NCBI RefSeq assembly: GCF_001447995.1
Contig: NZ_LDPE01000001.1
Coordinates: 744,001 to 808,000 of the forward strand
Direction: 5' to 3'
Length of the DNA: 64,000 nt
Source: Maribacter dokdonensis DSW-8
GTDB lineage: Bacteria > Bacteroidota > Bacteroidia > Flavobacteriales > Flavobacteriaceae
Shown: one piece after another, positions 40,599 to 49,063 of the stretch
Layout of the letters: each line of letters begins with the position of its first letter
Numbering within the stretch: position 1 is the stretch's first letter
Program-made: the position numbers and the translations under genes
Notes under the pieces: generated by a model
The model's input: the letters and a program-made list of their open reading frames with translations, nothing else
Told to the model about the DNA's origin: nothing
The model's database searches: none

Positions 40599-41162
40599 AT
40601 GAGACCACAAAAGGTATTGGACATAGAAATATTAACAGGGTTAACAAAAGTCTTTAGATCAAGAGGCTATGAAGGTGCTAGCTTAAAAGAATTATCAGAA
40701 GCTACCGGTCTTAAAAAAGCTAGTTTATATCATAGGTTTCCTAACGGCAAGCAAGAAATGGCAGATGCTGTATTGCAACACTTAGAAGATTGGGTTACCA
40801 ACAATGTTTTTAATACACTATTGGACACCAACCTTGAACCATCTACTAGATTAAAAGAAGGCTTATCCGCAATTAGAACTTTATATGATGGTGGTAAAAA
40901 CATCTGCATTTTTCGTGCACTTTCTATGCAAGCCGGCATTGAACTATTTGAAGAGCAGATCAACCAAGGAATGACCGCATACCTTTCTGCCTTTAAAGAA
41001 ATAGGCATTGCCTTAAAATTAACTCCAGAAGCAGCAGAAGAAAAGGCCTTGCAAGTATTGATAGAAATACAAGGAAGCTTAATTGTAACCAAGGGCTTAG
41101 GAGATATCAGCATTTTTGACAAAACCCTACAGAACATTGAACACAAGTATTTAAACCCATAA
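40599..41162 (+). CDS. TetR/AcrR family transcriptional regulator
   Basis: A 187-residue protein. The N-terminal helix-turn-helix domain (about 8-52) has LTGLTKVFRSRGYEGASLKELSEATGLKKASLYHRFPNGKQEM. The C-terminal ligand domain has GLSAIRTLYDGGKNICIFRALSMQAG. Palindromic sites lie on both sides of the gene (40555-40572 and 41182-41199), so it most likely represses itself and the DUF1348/hydrolase genes downstream. The inducer is unknown. Confidence 0.92.
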   Translation: MRPQKVLDIEILTGLTKVFRSRGYEGASLKELSEATGLKKASLYHRFPNGKQEMADAVLQHLEDWVTNNVFNTLLDTNLEPSTRLKEGLSAIRTLYDGGKNICIFRALSMQAGIELFEEQINQGMTAYLSAFKEIGIALKLTPEAAEEKALQVLIEIQGSLIVTKGLGDISIFDKTLQNIEHKYLNP

Positions 41163-41181
41163 AAAAATTTAACACAATATT

Positions 41182-41199
41182 TTACCGAATGTTCGGTAA
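41182..41199. promoter_or_regulatory. TetR operator 2
   Basis: TTACCGAATGTTCGGTAA is a perfect palindrome (8-base arms, 2-base centre) just upstream of the DUF1348 gene. With operator 1 it defines the likely binding site of the TetR-family protein at 40599-41162. Confidence 0.8.
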
Positions 41200-41213
41200 T
41201 TAATTTTTGAACT

Positions 41214-41621
41214 ATGAAAAAGTACCCATTACCCCCTTTTACAGAAGAAACAGCAAAACAAAAAGTACAATTGGCAGAGGATGCCTGGAACAGCAAAGAC
41301 CCTATAAAGGTTTCCATGGCTTATACCGTTGACACCGAGTGGCGCAATAGAAGCCAGTTCATTAATGGTAGAAATGAAGTGCAACAATTTTTAGAACACA
41401 AATGGACCAATGAACAAAACTACAAGCTAAAAAAAGAGCTATGGAGCTATCATGGTAACCGAATAGCCGTAAGATTTGAATATGAATATCAAAATCAAGA
41501 AGGACAATGGTATCGTGCTTACGGTAATGAAAACTGGGAATTTGACGAAAATGGATTAATGCAAAAAAGATATGCAAGTATTAATGATTTAACAATTAAA
41601 GAAAACGAAAGAACATTATAA
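41214..41621 (+). CDS. DUF1348 (NTF2-like) protein
   Basis: A 135-residue protein that is an almost textbook DUF1348 member: [56 protein letters not shown], then [29 protein letters not shown] and YASINDL. The fold is a small cone-shaped NTF2/SnoaL-like pocket; the substrate is unknown. It lies directly behind a TetR operator, and the hydrolase gene starts at the base after its stop. Confidence 0.92.
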   Translation: MKKYPLPPFTEETAKQKVQLAEDAWNSKDPIKVSMAYTVDTEWRNRSQFINGRNEVQQFLEHKWTNEQNYKLKKELWSYHGNRIAVRFEYEYQNQEGQWYRAYGNENWEFDENGLMQKRYASINDLTIKENERTL

Positions 41622-42599
41622 ATGAGAACAATTAACCTTATATGCATCTTGGCATTGACACTAACAACATCATGTCAACAACAAAACACCACACAAAAAA
41701 ACAAAGAATCCTTAATAATAAAAAACACAAAAACAATGAACACAATACAGTATAAAAAAGAAAATGTAAAGGGAGTAAACATTGCCTATAGAGAGGCTGG
41801 TGATCCAAGTAACCCCACTATTGTATTATTACATGGTTTTCCTTCTTCATCGCACCAATACAGAAAAGTCTTAAATCAACTTTCTAATGAGTTTCATTTA
41901 ATAGCACCGGATTATCCTGGTTTTGGAAACAGTGATTTTCCTTCTCAGAATGATTATCAATATACATTTGACCATATAGCTGAAACAATCAATTCTTTTT
42001 TAGAATCTAAAGCTATAGATAAATATGCTATTATGATTCAAGACTATGGTGCCCCAATTGGATTTAGAATAGCAACCGCACATCCGGATAGAATAACTGC
42101 AATAGTCAATCAAAACGGAAATGCCTACGAAGAAGGTCTAGGACAAGCCTGGAAAACTACTAAGGAATTTTGGTCCAATAGAAATAAGGAAACCGAAAAG
42201 GCCTTATTACCATCTTTTTCTTTGGAAGGGTTAGAATGGCAGTACACGCACGGCACTAGAAACCCAGAAAACGTGAATCCGGACACCTGGCATTTAGATT
42301 TCTTAAGACTGTCTAGACCAAATGCACATGCCGTAAACCTAGATCTGTTTTATGATTATCAAAATAATGTAAAACTATACCCTAAATGGCAACAGTATTT
42401 ACGCGATAACCAACCTCCACTATTGATCGTATGGGGTAAAAATGATGCTTTCTTTCCTGAAAGTGGTGCCCAAGCCTTTAAAAAAGATGTAAAAAATATA
42501 GACTACAACATTTATGATACCGGACACTTTGCACTGGAAGAAGACGGCAATGACATCATAGAGAAAATGAGGTCATTCTTAAATAAAAACGTACGATAA
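41622..42599 (+). CDS. alpha/beta hydrolase lipoprotein (haloalkane dehalogenase/epoxide hydrolase type)
   Basis: A 325-residue protein with a lipoprotein signal (lipobox TTSC, Cys18). The fold shows LLHGFPSSSHQY (oxyanion), the nucleophile elbow MIQDYGAPIGFR with Asp141, and DTGHFALEED with the catalytic His. An Asp nucleophile marks the dehalogenase and epoxide hydrolase branch, not serine esterases. An internal ATG (MNTIQYKKENVKG) shows where a cytosolic relative would start; the lipobox before it argues for export. It is coupled to DUF1348 with no gap, under the TetR-type regulator. Confidence 0.88.
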   Translation: MRTINLICILALTLTTSCQQQNTTQKNKESLIIKNTKTMNTIQYKKENVKGVNIAYREAGDPSNPTIVLLHGFPSSSHQYRKVLNQLSNEFHLIAPDYPGFGNSDFPSQNDYQYTFDHIAETINSFLESKAIDKYAIMIQDYGAPIGFRIATAHPDRITAIVNQNGNAYEEGLGQAWKTTKEFWSNRNKETEKALLPSFSLEGLEWQYTHGTRNPENVNPDTWHLDFLRLSRPNAHAVNLDLFYDYQNNVKLYPKWQQYLRDNQPPLLIVWGKNDAFFPESGAQAFKKDVKNIDYNIYDTGHFALEEDGNDIIEKMRSFLNKNVR

Positions 42600-42616
42600 A
42601 TAATATCGGTTTACAA

Positions 42617-42657
42617 AACAAAGCGGCTATGGGTTATACCCTAGTCGCTTTGTTTTT
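42617..42657 (+). terminator. terminator after the hydrolase gene
   Basis: A long stem built from AACAAAGCG ... CGCTTTGTT, with an inner TAtGGGT/ACCCTA pairing, is followed by TTTTT. Confidence 0.85.
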
Positions 42658-42832
42658 AGTATATCTTAACGAAATGTATTTTTTCTTTAAAAATTAAGCC
42701 ATTAAATTAACCTACAATATTATGGGACAAGAAAGAAAACATCCCCTTAAGTTATTAACTTAACCTTACAAAAGTCATTTGCATTTAGCTTGCATCTTTC
42801 TTAGATCAGTAGTAACCTTTAAATAAAACAAC

Positions 42833-43435
42833 ATGAAAATTTTAATAATAGGAGGCAACGGAACCATTGGTAAAACCGTAGTTTCTCACTTTAAAAATGA
42901 TAATGAAGTTATTATTGCTGGCCGTACAACCGGTGATGTCACAGTAGATATTGCAGACAGCAGGTCTATTTCATCCATGTTTGAAAAAACAGGAAAATTA
43001 GATGCCATCATCTGTATTGCTGGAGAGGCAAAATGGGACAATTTCAACAACCTAACGGAAGAAGATTATTATATAGGTTTAAGAAGCAAACTAATGGGGC
43101 AAGTAAATTTGGTTCGCATAGGACAACATTATTTAAACAAAAAAGGCTCCATCACGTTAACTACCGGTATTTTAGCCGATGATCCCGTAGTAAAAACCAC
43201 TAGTGCAGCTATGGTAAACGGTGGTATTCATAGCTTTGTACAAGCGGTTGCCCTGGAATTGGAAAATGAGATTAGAGTAAATGTGGTATCGTCTGGTATG
43301 GTAGAAAATGCCTATGAGAAGTATAAAGACTATTTTCCGGGGCACAACCCCATTCCTATGCCTAAAGTAGTAAATGGTTATGTACGTAGTGTAAAAGGAA
43401 GAGGAAACGGAGAAGTTATACGTTTGTATGATTAA
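42833..43435 (+). CDS. atypical short-chain dehydrogenase/reductase
   Basis: A 200-residue protein. The Rossmann start MKILIIGGNGTIGKTVVSHF carries a cofactor-binding GGNGTIG. ICIAGEAKW stands where NAG usually is, and TLTTGILADDP is the catalytic-strand region. The usual Tyr-x-x-x-Lys pair is replaced by SAAMVNGGIHSF, as in a known subgroup of short SDR proteins, so classic dehydrogenase chemistry is doubtful. It stands alone with its own promoter region. Confidence 0.85.
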   Translation: MKILIIGGNGTIGKTVVSHFKNDNEVIIAGRTTGDVTVDIADSRSISSMFEKTGKLDAIICIAGEAKWDNFNNLTEEDYYIGLRSKLMGQVNLVRIGQHYLNKKGSITLTTGILADDPVVKTTSAAMVNGGIHSFVQAVALELENEIRVNVVSSGMVENAYEKYKDYFPGHNPIPMPKVVNGYVRSVKGRGNGEVIRLYD

Positions 43436-43482
43436 TAATGACTTCTTAAAACAAATTATCAACTGTTTTTCTATTTTTAATT

Positions 43483-43935
43483 GTGAAGAATAAAATTGAT
43501 TTTATCCAAAAGTGGGAATACCCACAAGTTGTAGAGGTTTGGGAAGCTTCCGTCAGAGCTACACATCATTTTTTAAATGAAGAGGATATCCAGTATTTTA
43601 AACCTTTGATCTTAAACACCTATTTAGATGCCGTAAACCTTCGTGCCTATAGAAACCATGAAAAGGAAATCATTGCTTTTCTAGGTGTTGACCAAAGTAA
43701 TCTTGAAATGTTGTTCGTACATCCAGATTATAGAGGCCAAGGTATTGGGGCATTGTTATTACAATATGCCATTAAAAACTTGAAAATAGACAAAGTAGAT
43801 GTAAATGAACAGAATGAACAAGCTGTAGGTTTTTACGAATATTATCAATTTAAAACACAAAGCAGGTCAGAGTTAGATGCTACCGGTAAACCCTACCCTA
43901 TTTTACATATGCAGTTAGAAAAATTTGGTACATAA
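43483..43935 (+). CDS. GNAT family N-acetyltransferase
   Basis: A 150-residue protein. It has EVWEASVRATHHFLNEEDIQYFK, then the acetyl-CoA-binding motif LFVHPDYRGQGIGALLLQYAI (about 86-106; RGQGIG is the pyrophosphate loop) and VDVNEQNEQAVGFYEYYQF. It most resembles YjaB/PhnO-like small acetyltransferases. The start is GTG at 43483; no in-frame ATG gives a full motif set. The acceptor is unknown. Confidence 0.88.
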   Translation: MKNKIDFIQKWEYPQVVEVWEASVRATHHFLNEEDIQYFKPLILNTYLDAVNLRAYRNHEKEIIAFLGVDQSNLEMLFVHPDYRGQGIGALLLQYAIKNLKIDKVDVNEQNEQAVGFYEYYQFKTQSRSELDATGKPYPILHMQLEKFGT

Positions 43936-44028
43936 TTTAAAAGCTTTTGACGTTCAGAAGGTTAATAAAATAACTAACTTTAGAAAAGAACTTTCTTAAG
44001 TATCAAAAAGAACAAAAACCTTTAAATC

Positions 44029-44700
44029 ATGAACAAACTTCTAGCTACATTACTACTTGGCGGTCTTGTAATATCTTGTAATACTTCAAATAAAAACAAA
44101 GAGACTTCTAATGACAATTCAACCGAGACTACCGAAGAAATTGCGGATAAAAAATCAAATTTAAAATCTATTGAAAGCGATCAAGATTTAATTGCTACGG
44201 CATTAATGGCAGCACCAAAAGATAGTAGGGAAAATACTAAAGTTATCGGTTACAATATGGCAGGTGAATTTGTTACGCTAAAGGAAGGTGACAGCGAGTA
44301 TATTGTACTTGCAGACGACCCAAAGAAAAACGGTTTCAATGCCGCATGTTATCATAAAGACCTAGAACCTTTTATGGCACGGGGAAGAACCTTACGTAAC
44401 GAAGGCAAATCTTCAGACGAAATTTTTGCCATACGCGAAGCAGAAGTAAAATCTGGTAAAATAAAAATAACTCCCGGTTCTACTTTGCACATTTATTATG
44501 GTCCAAATACAACCTTTGACCCTGAAACATCACAAGTTGAAGGTGCTAAACTACGTTACGTTATTTATACTCCTTTTGCCACATCTAAATCGATCGGTTT
44601 ACCGGAGACACCCTCAGCTCCCAATCACCCTTGGATCATGGACCCTGGCACTCACAGGGCACATATTATGATTTCTCCGTTAGAAAATAAAGTAGAATGA
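44029..44700 (+). CDS. uncharacterised lipoprotein
   Basis: A 223-residue lipoprotein (lipobox VISC, Cys17) with an Asn/Thr/Glu-rich linker to about residue 50. The rest is one domain that I cannot name: ATALMAAPKDSRENTKVIGYNMAGEFVTLKEGDSEYIVLADDP, NGFNAACYHKDLEPFMARGRTLRNEGKS and DPGTHRAHIMISP. The Cys-Tyr-His and HRAHIM clusters could bind a metal or haem-like cofactor, but this is a guess. A small membrane protein gene follows 32 bases later. Confidence 0.7.
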   Translation: MNKLLATLLLGGLVISCNTSNKNKETSNDNSTETTEEIADKKSNLKSIESDQDLIATALMAAPKDSRENTKVIGYNMAGEFVTLKEGDSEYIVLADDPKKNGFNAACYHKDLEPFMARGRTLRNEGKSSDEIFAIREAEVKSGKIKITPGSTLHIYYGPNTTFDPETSQVEGAKLRYVIYTPFATSKSIGLPETPSAPNHPWIMDPGTHRAHIMISPLENKVE

Positions 44701-44732
44701 TACCATTGCACGTCTAGTAGCGTTTAAGTGAT

Positions 44733-45068
44733 ATGACCAAACGAATACTAAGTTACCTTGGTTGGCTTATTGTTGCTATACTTTTAGGGTTATTCCATAT
44801 GCGCATAGTTTTAGGACCGGCACCAGAATCAGACCATACTAAATTCTCGTTGTCAAGTATGGTATATGAATGGGCATTGGTACAGGTTGGCACAATCATT
44901 GGCTGTATTATTGCCGTTATATTTATTTTGCTCGATGTTGTATTTCTAAACAACAAACTTAAAGCTAATAGTAATTCAGTACTTTTTAAATTTCTGATTA
45001 TTTCTATAATTGCTGTTATTGTTGGGGTTACCCATTATGTCTTAGAAGAAGTTTTCAATGTTATTTAG
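44733..45068 (+). CDS. uncharacterised three-helix membrane protein
   Basis: A 111-residue protein with three hydrophobic helices (about 5-27, 46-70 and 83-105) and short polar loops. No family is recognised. It is close behind the unknown lipoprotein, so the two may form a membrane-associated pair. Confidence 0.65.
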   Translation: MTKRILSYLGWLIVAILLGLFHMRIVLGPAPESDHTKFSLSSMVYEWALVQVGTIIGCIIAVIFILLDVVFLNNKLKANSNSVLFKFLIISIIAVIVGVTHYVLEEVFNVI

Positions 45069-45112
45069 ATAAGCAGAGGTATAGATATTACTACAAACTA
45101 TATCTTAGCAAT

Positions 45113-45892
45113 ATGAATACAATTGATATTAGGACAGTAGATGTTGTTCAATATTTGCAACCCTTACGGGAAGGAGGCTCTATGCCGGCCATTGTAAAAG
45201 CAAATGATGATTTTTTATATGTACTGAAATTTAGAGGGTCAGGCCAAGGAAAAAAATCGCTCATTGCAGAATTTATTGGCGGAGAATTGGCACGTGCCAT
45301 AGGTTTAAAAGTACCTGAACTGGTATTTATGAATTTAGAGGACTCCTTTAGACAAACAGAGCCGGATGAAGAAATTCAAGATTTATTAAAGTTTAGTGTT
45401 GGGTTAAATCTTGGGTTGCATTTTTTATCCGGCGCCATTACTTTTGATCCATTAATTTCTAAGGCAGATACATTAACAGCATCTAAGGTAGTAGTATTGG
45501 ATAGCTTGATCAGCAATATAGATCGAACGGCAAAAAATGCAAATCTCTTATTTTGGCACAATGAGTTATGGGTCATAGACAATGGTGCCAGTTTCTATTT
45601 TCATCATAATTGGGAAACCTGGGAAAACCATTTATCAAGAACCTTCCCGTTCATAAAAGATCATGTACTATTACAACAGGCCACTGCCCTCTCTGAAGCA
45701 GCAGCAGAAATTAAAAAGTACATTACCTTAGAAAAAGTAACTGAAATAGTTTTAAATATACCAGAAGATTGGCTATCAAGCGAGTCTGACGTTTTGAATG
45801 CGGATGAAAAAAGAGCTGCCTATATACAATTTATAAACACTAAACTATCAATGATAGATGTATTAGTAAAAGAAGCCGAAGATGCAAGATAG
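45113..45892 (+). CDS. HipA-like kinase family protein
   Basis: A 259-residue protein with the HipA kinase-fold pattern: AIVKANDDFLYVLKFRG (ATP-binding Lys region), SLIAEFIGGELARAIGLKVPE, VVVLDSLISNIDRTAKNANLLFWHNELWVIDNGASFYF (catalytic NIDRTAKNAN loop and DNG metal site, about 140-180). It is a single-domain HipA relative without the toxin's N-terminal part and pairs with a DUF3037 protein whose gene overlaps its end by 11 bases. That pairing is common; its substrate is unknown. Confidence 0.85.
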   Translation: MNTIDIRTVDVVQYLQPLREGGSMPAIVKANDDFLYVLKFRGSGQGKKSLIAEFIGGELARAIGLKVPELVFMNLEDSFRQTEPDEEIQDLLKFSVGLNLGLHFLSGAITFDPLISKADTLTASKVVVLDSLISNIDRTAKNANLLFWHNELWVIDNGASFYFHHNWETWENHLSRTFPFIKDHVLLQQATALSEAAAEIKKYITLEKVTEIVLNIPEDWLSSESDVLNADEKRAAYIQFINTKLSMIDVLVKEAEDAR

Positions 45893-46265
45893 ACATACAT
45901 TTAAGTTTGCCATAGTTAGAATAGTGCCCAAGGTAGAACGAGAAGAGTTCTTTAATGTAGGTGTGATTTTATTCTGTAAACGAACAAAATTTTTAGATAT
46001 TAAATATCATATCGACGAGAAAAAATTAAAAGCTTTTTCTCCAGAAATAGAATACGAGATATTAAACGAATATTTAAAGGCATGGAAGCTGATATGTGAG
46101 GGTAAAGAAGCAGGCGGACCCATAGGTAAATTAAACCTACCAGATCGATTTGGATGGTTAACAGCTTGCAGAAGCACCGTTATACAAAGCTCTACCACGC
46201 GATCAGGACTAAGTATAGATCCTGAAAAAGAACTTGAAGATATTTTTAATACCTATGTTCTTTAA
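45882..46265 (+). CDS. DUF3037 family protein
   Basis: A 127-residue protein: FKFAIVRIVPKVEREEFFNVGVILFCKRTKFLDIKY (DUF3037 opening), then GPIGKLNLPDRFGWLTACRSTVIQSSTTRSGLSIDPEKELEDIF, with the conserved R.SWL/SS..R.G-like region. The function is unknown. It always travels with HipA-like kinases and overlaps that gene here, so the two are probably one functional unit. Confidence 0.88.
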   Translation: MQDRHTFKFAIVRIVPKVEREEFFNVGVILFCKRTKFLDIKYHIDEKKLKAFSPEIEYEILNEYLKAWKLICEGKEAGGPIGKLNLPDRFGWLTACRSTVIQSSTTRSGLSIDPEKELEDIFNTYVL

Positions 46266-46434
46266 GCAATCTGTTTATCTTATTACATCAAAGTGCCAAC
46301 CTAAATTAATGCCTGATCTATTTGAAAACAATAGCTATAGCAACCAACAAAAATAAATATCAAGTTTTAAAAGTAAGTTTATTACATTAAATGGACTTAC
46401 ATATCTTAAAAAAGGAAATCAAAACTACTACGCT

Positions 46435-47454
46435 ATGGAATCATCTAAACTTAAAACTATTATTCAAGGAATTCCAAAAGCGGAACTCCATCTACATTTA
46501 GAAGGTAGTTTTGAGCCAGAATTGATGTTCGAGATTGCAAAGAGAAACAACATCAACTTACCTTACGATTCCATTGAGTCCGTAAAGGAAGCTTATAAAT
46601 TTAACAACTTACAAGAGTTTTTAGACATCTACTATGCAGGCGCACAAGTATTGTTGCACGAGCAAGATTTCTTTGATCTTACATGGGCATATTTAACCAA
46701 AGTTCACAGTGAAAATGTAAAACATGCAGAAGTATTTTTTGACCCCCAGACCCATACAGAACGTGGAGTAGCCTTTGATGTGGTCATCAATGGAATTCAT
46801 CGAGCCTTAGAAAAGGGAAAAAACGAACTAAATATTTCTTACAAACTCATAATGAGCTATTTGCGTCATTTAACTGAAGATGCTGCCTTTAACACGCTAG
46901 AATCTTCTATTCCTTTTAAAGAAATTATAGATGGTGTTGGTTTAGATTCTTCGGAAATGGGAAATCCGCCAAGTAAGTTTAAAAAAGTGTTTAAAGCATC
47001 TGCAGAACATGGATACAAACTCGTGGCACATGCAGGTGAAGAAGGTCCTGCAGAATACATTTGGGAAGCTTTGGATATTTTAAATGTTGAGCGCATTGAC
47101 CATGGTAATCGTTGTCTAACGGACGAAGCTTTGATAAAAAGACTGGTGAATGAGAAAATTGCATTGACCCTTTGTCCTACCAGTAACGTTGCCTTAAAAG
47201 TAATTCAGAAGATGGATGAGCATCCAGTTGCCAAAATGTTGGACAAGGGGATTCTTGCGACCATCCACTCAGATGATCCTGCGTATTTTGGTGGATATAT
47301 GAACGAGAACTACTACCAGACCGCAAAAGCGCTGAATTTGAGTTTGGAACAAATAGAACAATTGGCCATTAATGCATTTGAAGCCAGTTGGCTAAGTAAG
47401 GCATCTAAGGAAAGACATATTACTGAGGTAAAAGAGTATTTTAAATCTCTTTAA
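46435..47454 (+). CDS. adenine/adenosine deaminase family enzyme
   Basis: A 339-residue amidohydrolase. Zinc ligands are in PKAELHLHLEGS, LVAHAGEEGP and TIHSDDPAYFGGY; the catalytic Glu is in HAGEEGP, and RIDHG and LTLCPTSN are also present. The pattern GLDSSEMGNPPSKF with HAGEEGPAEYIWEAL and SDDPAYFGGYMNENY is that of the adenine deaminase branch (fungal Aah1 and some bacterial proteins labelled adenosine deaminase), so adenine is the more likely substrate, giving hypoxanthine for purine salvage. Its last four bases overlap the convergent histidine kinase gene. Confidence 0.9.
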   Translation: MESSKLKTIIQGIPKAELHLHLEGSFEPELMFEIAKRNNINLPYDSIESVKEAYKFNNLQEFLDIYYAGAQVLLHEQDFFDLTWAYLTKVHSENVKHAEVFFDPQTHTERGVAFDVVINGIHRALEKGKNELNISYKLIMSYLRHLTEDAAFNTLESSIPFKEIIDGVGLDSSEMGNPPSKFKKVFKASAEHGYKLVAHAGEEGPAEYIWEALDILNVERIDHGNRCLTDEALIKRLVNEKIALTLCPTSNVALKVIQKMDEHPVAKMLDKGILATIHSDDPAYFGGYMNENYYQTAKALNLSLEQIEQLAINAFEASWLSKASKERHITEVKEYFKSL

Positions 47455-48773
47455 TCCGCAAGGGGAATAAATATATCAAAAACAGCACCGTTACCAAGAG
47501 AGCTCTCTACCCTTATCTGTCCGCTATGGGTAGTCACAATTCTCTTTACAATTGCCAGCCCAATACCGGTACCTTGATATTCTTCATCACTATGTAAGCG
47601 TTGAAAGATTTCAAAGACCTTGTTTTCATATTTTTGATCGAACCCAATACCATTATCAGATATTAAAATACGAGAATATTGTCGGTCTTCGTTTAAATTA
47701 AGTTCCGGGTAATCCGTTCCGTTAACCACCGAGCCATGTACTTTTATAGTTGGCTTGATTTCATTTTTTGAAAACTTTATGGCATTGGTAAACAAATTAA
47801 AAAGCAATTGTTTAAACTGTACAGGTCTCACTGTAATTGGACAGTCTTTTTGAACTCTGAGCAAAGTTTTATGTTCTTTTAATTCTTCACTCAAAATATC
47901 CTTTACATCTAAGACCAAGTTTTTTAATGAAACAGTGGTCAAGCTATTATCAATAGATTCCGTTGCTCCATATGCCATTAAATCTTGAATTAGATTACGC
48001 ATACGACCGGCGGACAAGTCTATTCTTTCTAATTTATGCTTTCCCGCTTCCGATAAATTGTTGAATTCGGTATCACTGATCTGAGAAATGAACATTTGAA
48101 TTTTGCGCAACGGTTCTTGAAGGTCATGGCTACAAATATGATTAAACGACTCTAGATCATTGATCATCAACTCAAGCTTAATCGTTTTTATTTCAAGTTG
48201 ATTGGTTCGTTGAAACACCTTACGCTCTAGTTTTTTAGAGAATTTTTTCAGCTTTTTATGAGCACGTTCCAATTCTAACTTATTCTTTCTAAGCTCCAAC
48301 AAATTAATAACCTGCTCAGATAAAATGTTGAGAGATTCTTTTTGGCTTTGCGTAAGATTTCTAGGTTTATTATCAATAACACATAAAGTACCTAGAGGTA
48401 ATCCGTTAGCATTCTTTAATGGAATACCTGCATAGAAAACAATATTAGGATCACCTGTAACCAAAGGATTATTTTGAAAACGGCTATCTTCTCTTGCATC
48501 TTCCGTAGTAAATATTGGTTCATCACTAGTTATAGCATGAGCACAAAATGCATCTTCAATTGGTGTTTCAGAGGTTTCTAAACCATAGTGAGATTTAAAC
48601 CATTGCCGCTTATCATCAAGTAAAGTGATCAAAGATATTGGGGTCTGACAAATTTCTGCTGCAAGTTGGGTTAGGTTATCATAATCTTTTTCAGGCAAGG
48701 TGTCTAAAATTGAATATGAATCAAGAAGAGCTAATCTTTCTTTTTCCTTAGGATGGATCTTGGCTTTCGTCAT
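47451..48773 (-). CDS. GAF-domain sensor histidine kinase
   Basis: A 440-residue soluble kinase. The GAF domain (about 15-165) has RLALLDSYSILDTLPEKDYDNLTQLAAEICQTPISLITLLDDKRQWFKS and the FYAGIPLKNANGLPLGTLCVID strand. A coiled coil (about 165-215) leads to an H-box FNHICSHDLQEPLRKIQMF (phospho-His), an N-box LFNLFTNAIKFSK, and G-boxes DNGIGF and GTGIGLAIVKRIV. Without membrane segments it senses a cytosolic or diffusible signal, as phytochrome-like and light-response kinases do. No partner regulator is adjacent. The stop overlaps that of the deaminase gene. Confidence 0.9.
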   Translation of the reverse strand: MTKAKIHPKEKERLALLDSYSILDTLPEKDYDNLTQLAAEICQTPISLITLLDDKRQWFKSHYGLETSETPIEDAFCAHAITSDEPIFTTEDAREDSRFQNNPLVTGDPNIVFYAGIPLKNANGLPLGTLCVIDNKPRNLTQSQKESLNILSEQVINLLELRKNKLELERAHKKLKKFSKKLERKVFQRTNQLEIKTIKLELMINDLESFNHICSHDLQEPLRKIQMFISQISDTEFNNLSEAGKHKLERIDLSAGRMRNLIQDLMAYGATESIDNSLTTVSLKNLVLDVKDILSEELKEHKTLLRVQKDCPITVRPVQFKQLLFNLFTNAIKFSKNEIKPTIKVHGSVVNGTDYPELNLNEDRQYSRILISDNGIGFDQKYENKVFEIFQRLHSDEEYQGTGIGLAIVKRIVTTHSGQIRVESSLGNGAVFDIFIPLAD

Positions 48774-49063
48774 TGTTTTTATAAGAGCGGTAGTTTTTAA
48801 GGCAACAAATATAAGGAGCCCATTACCTTAAAAACCTAAATATAATATAATCTTACGAAAATCCACTAGGTAAAAATCCATCAAAGAGATGAATGTCCCC
48901 TTTTAGTTTACTGAAATTTTATGGCAAATAAATGGCATGTTTAATGAGGGTTAAAAATATATCTTTTTGATTTTGATGTATCATAATGGTAATGAGAAAA
49001 GTAATCTCCAAGACCTATAAAGCAGTCCTACAAATAATCTATTGCTTTACAAATAGAATTATT

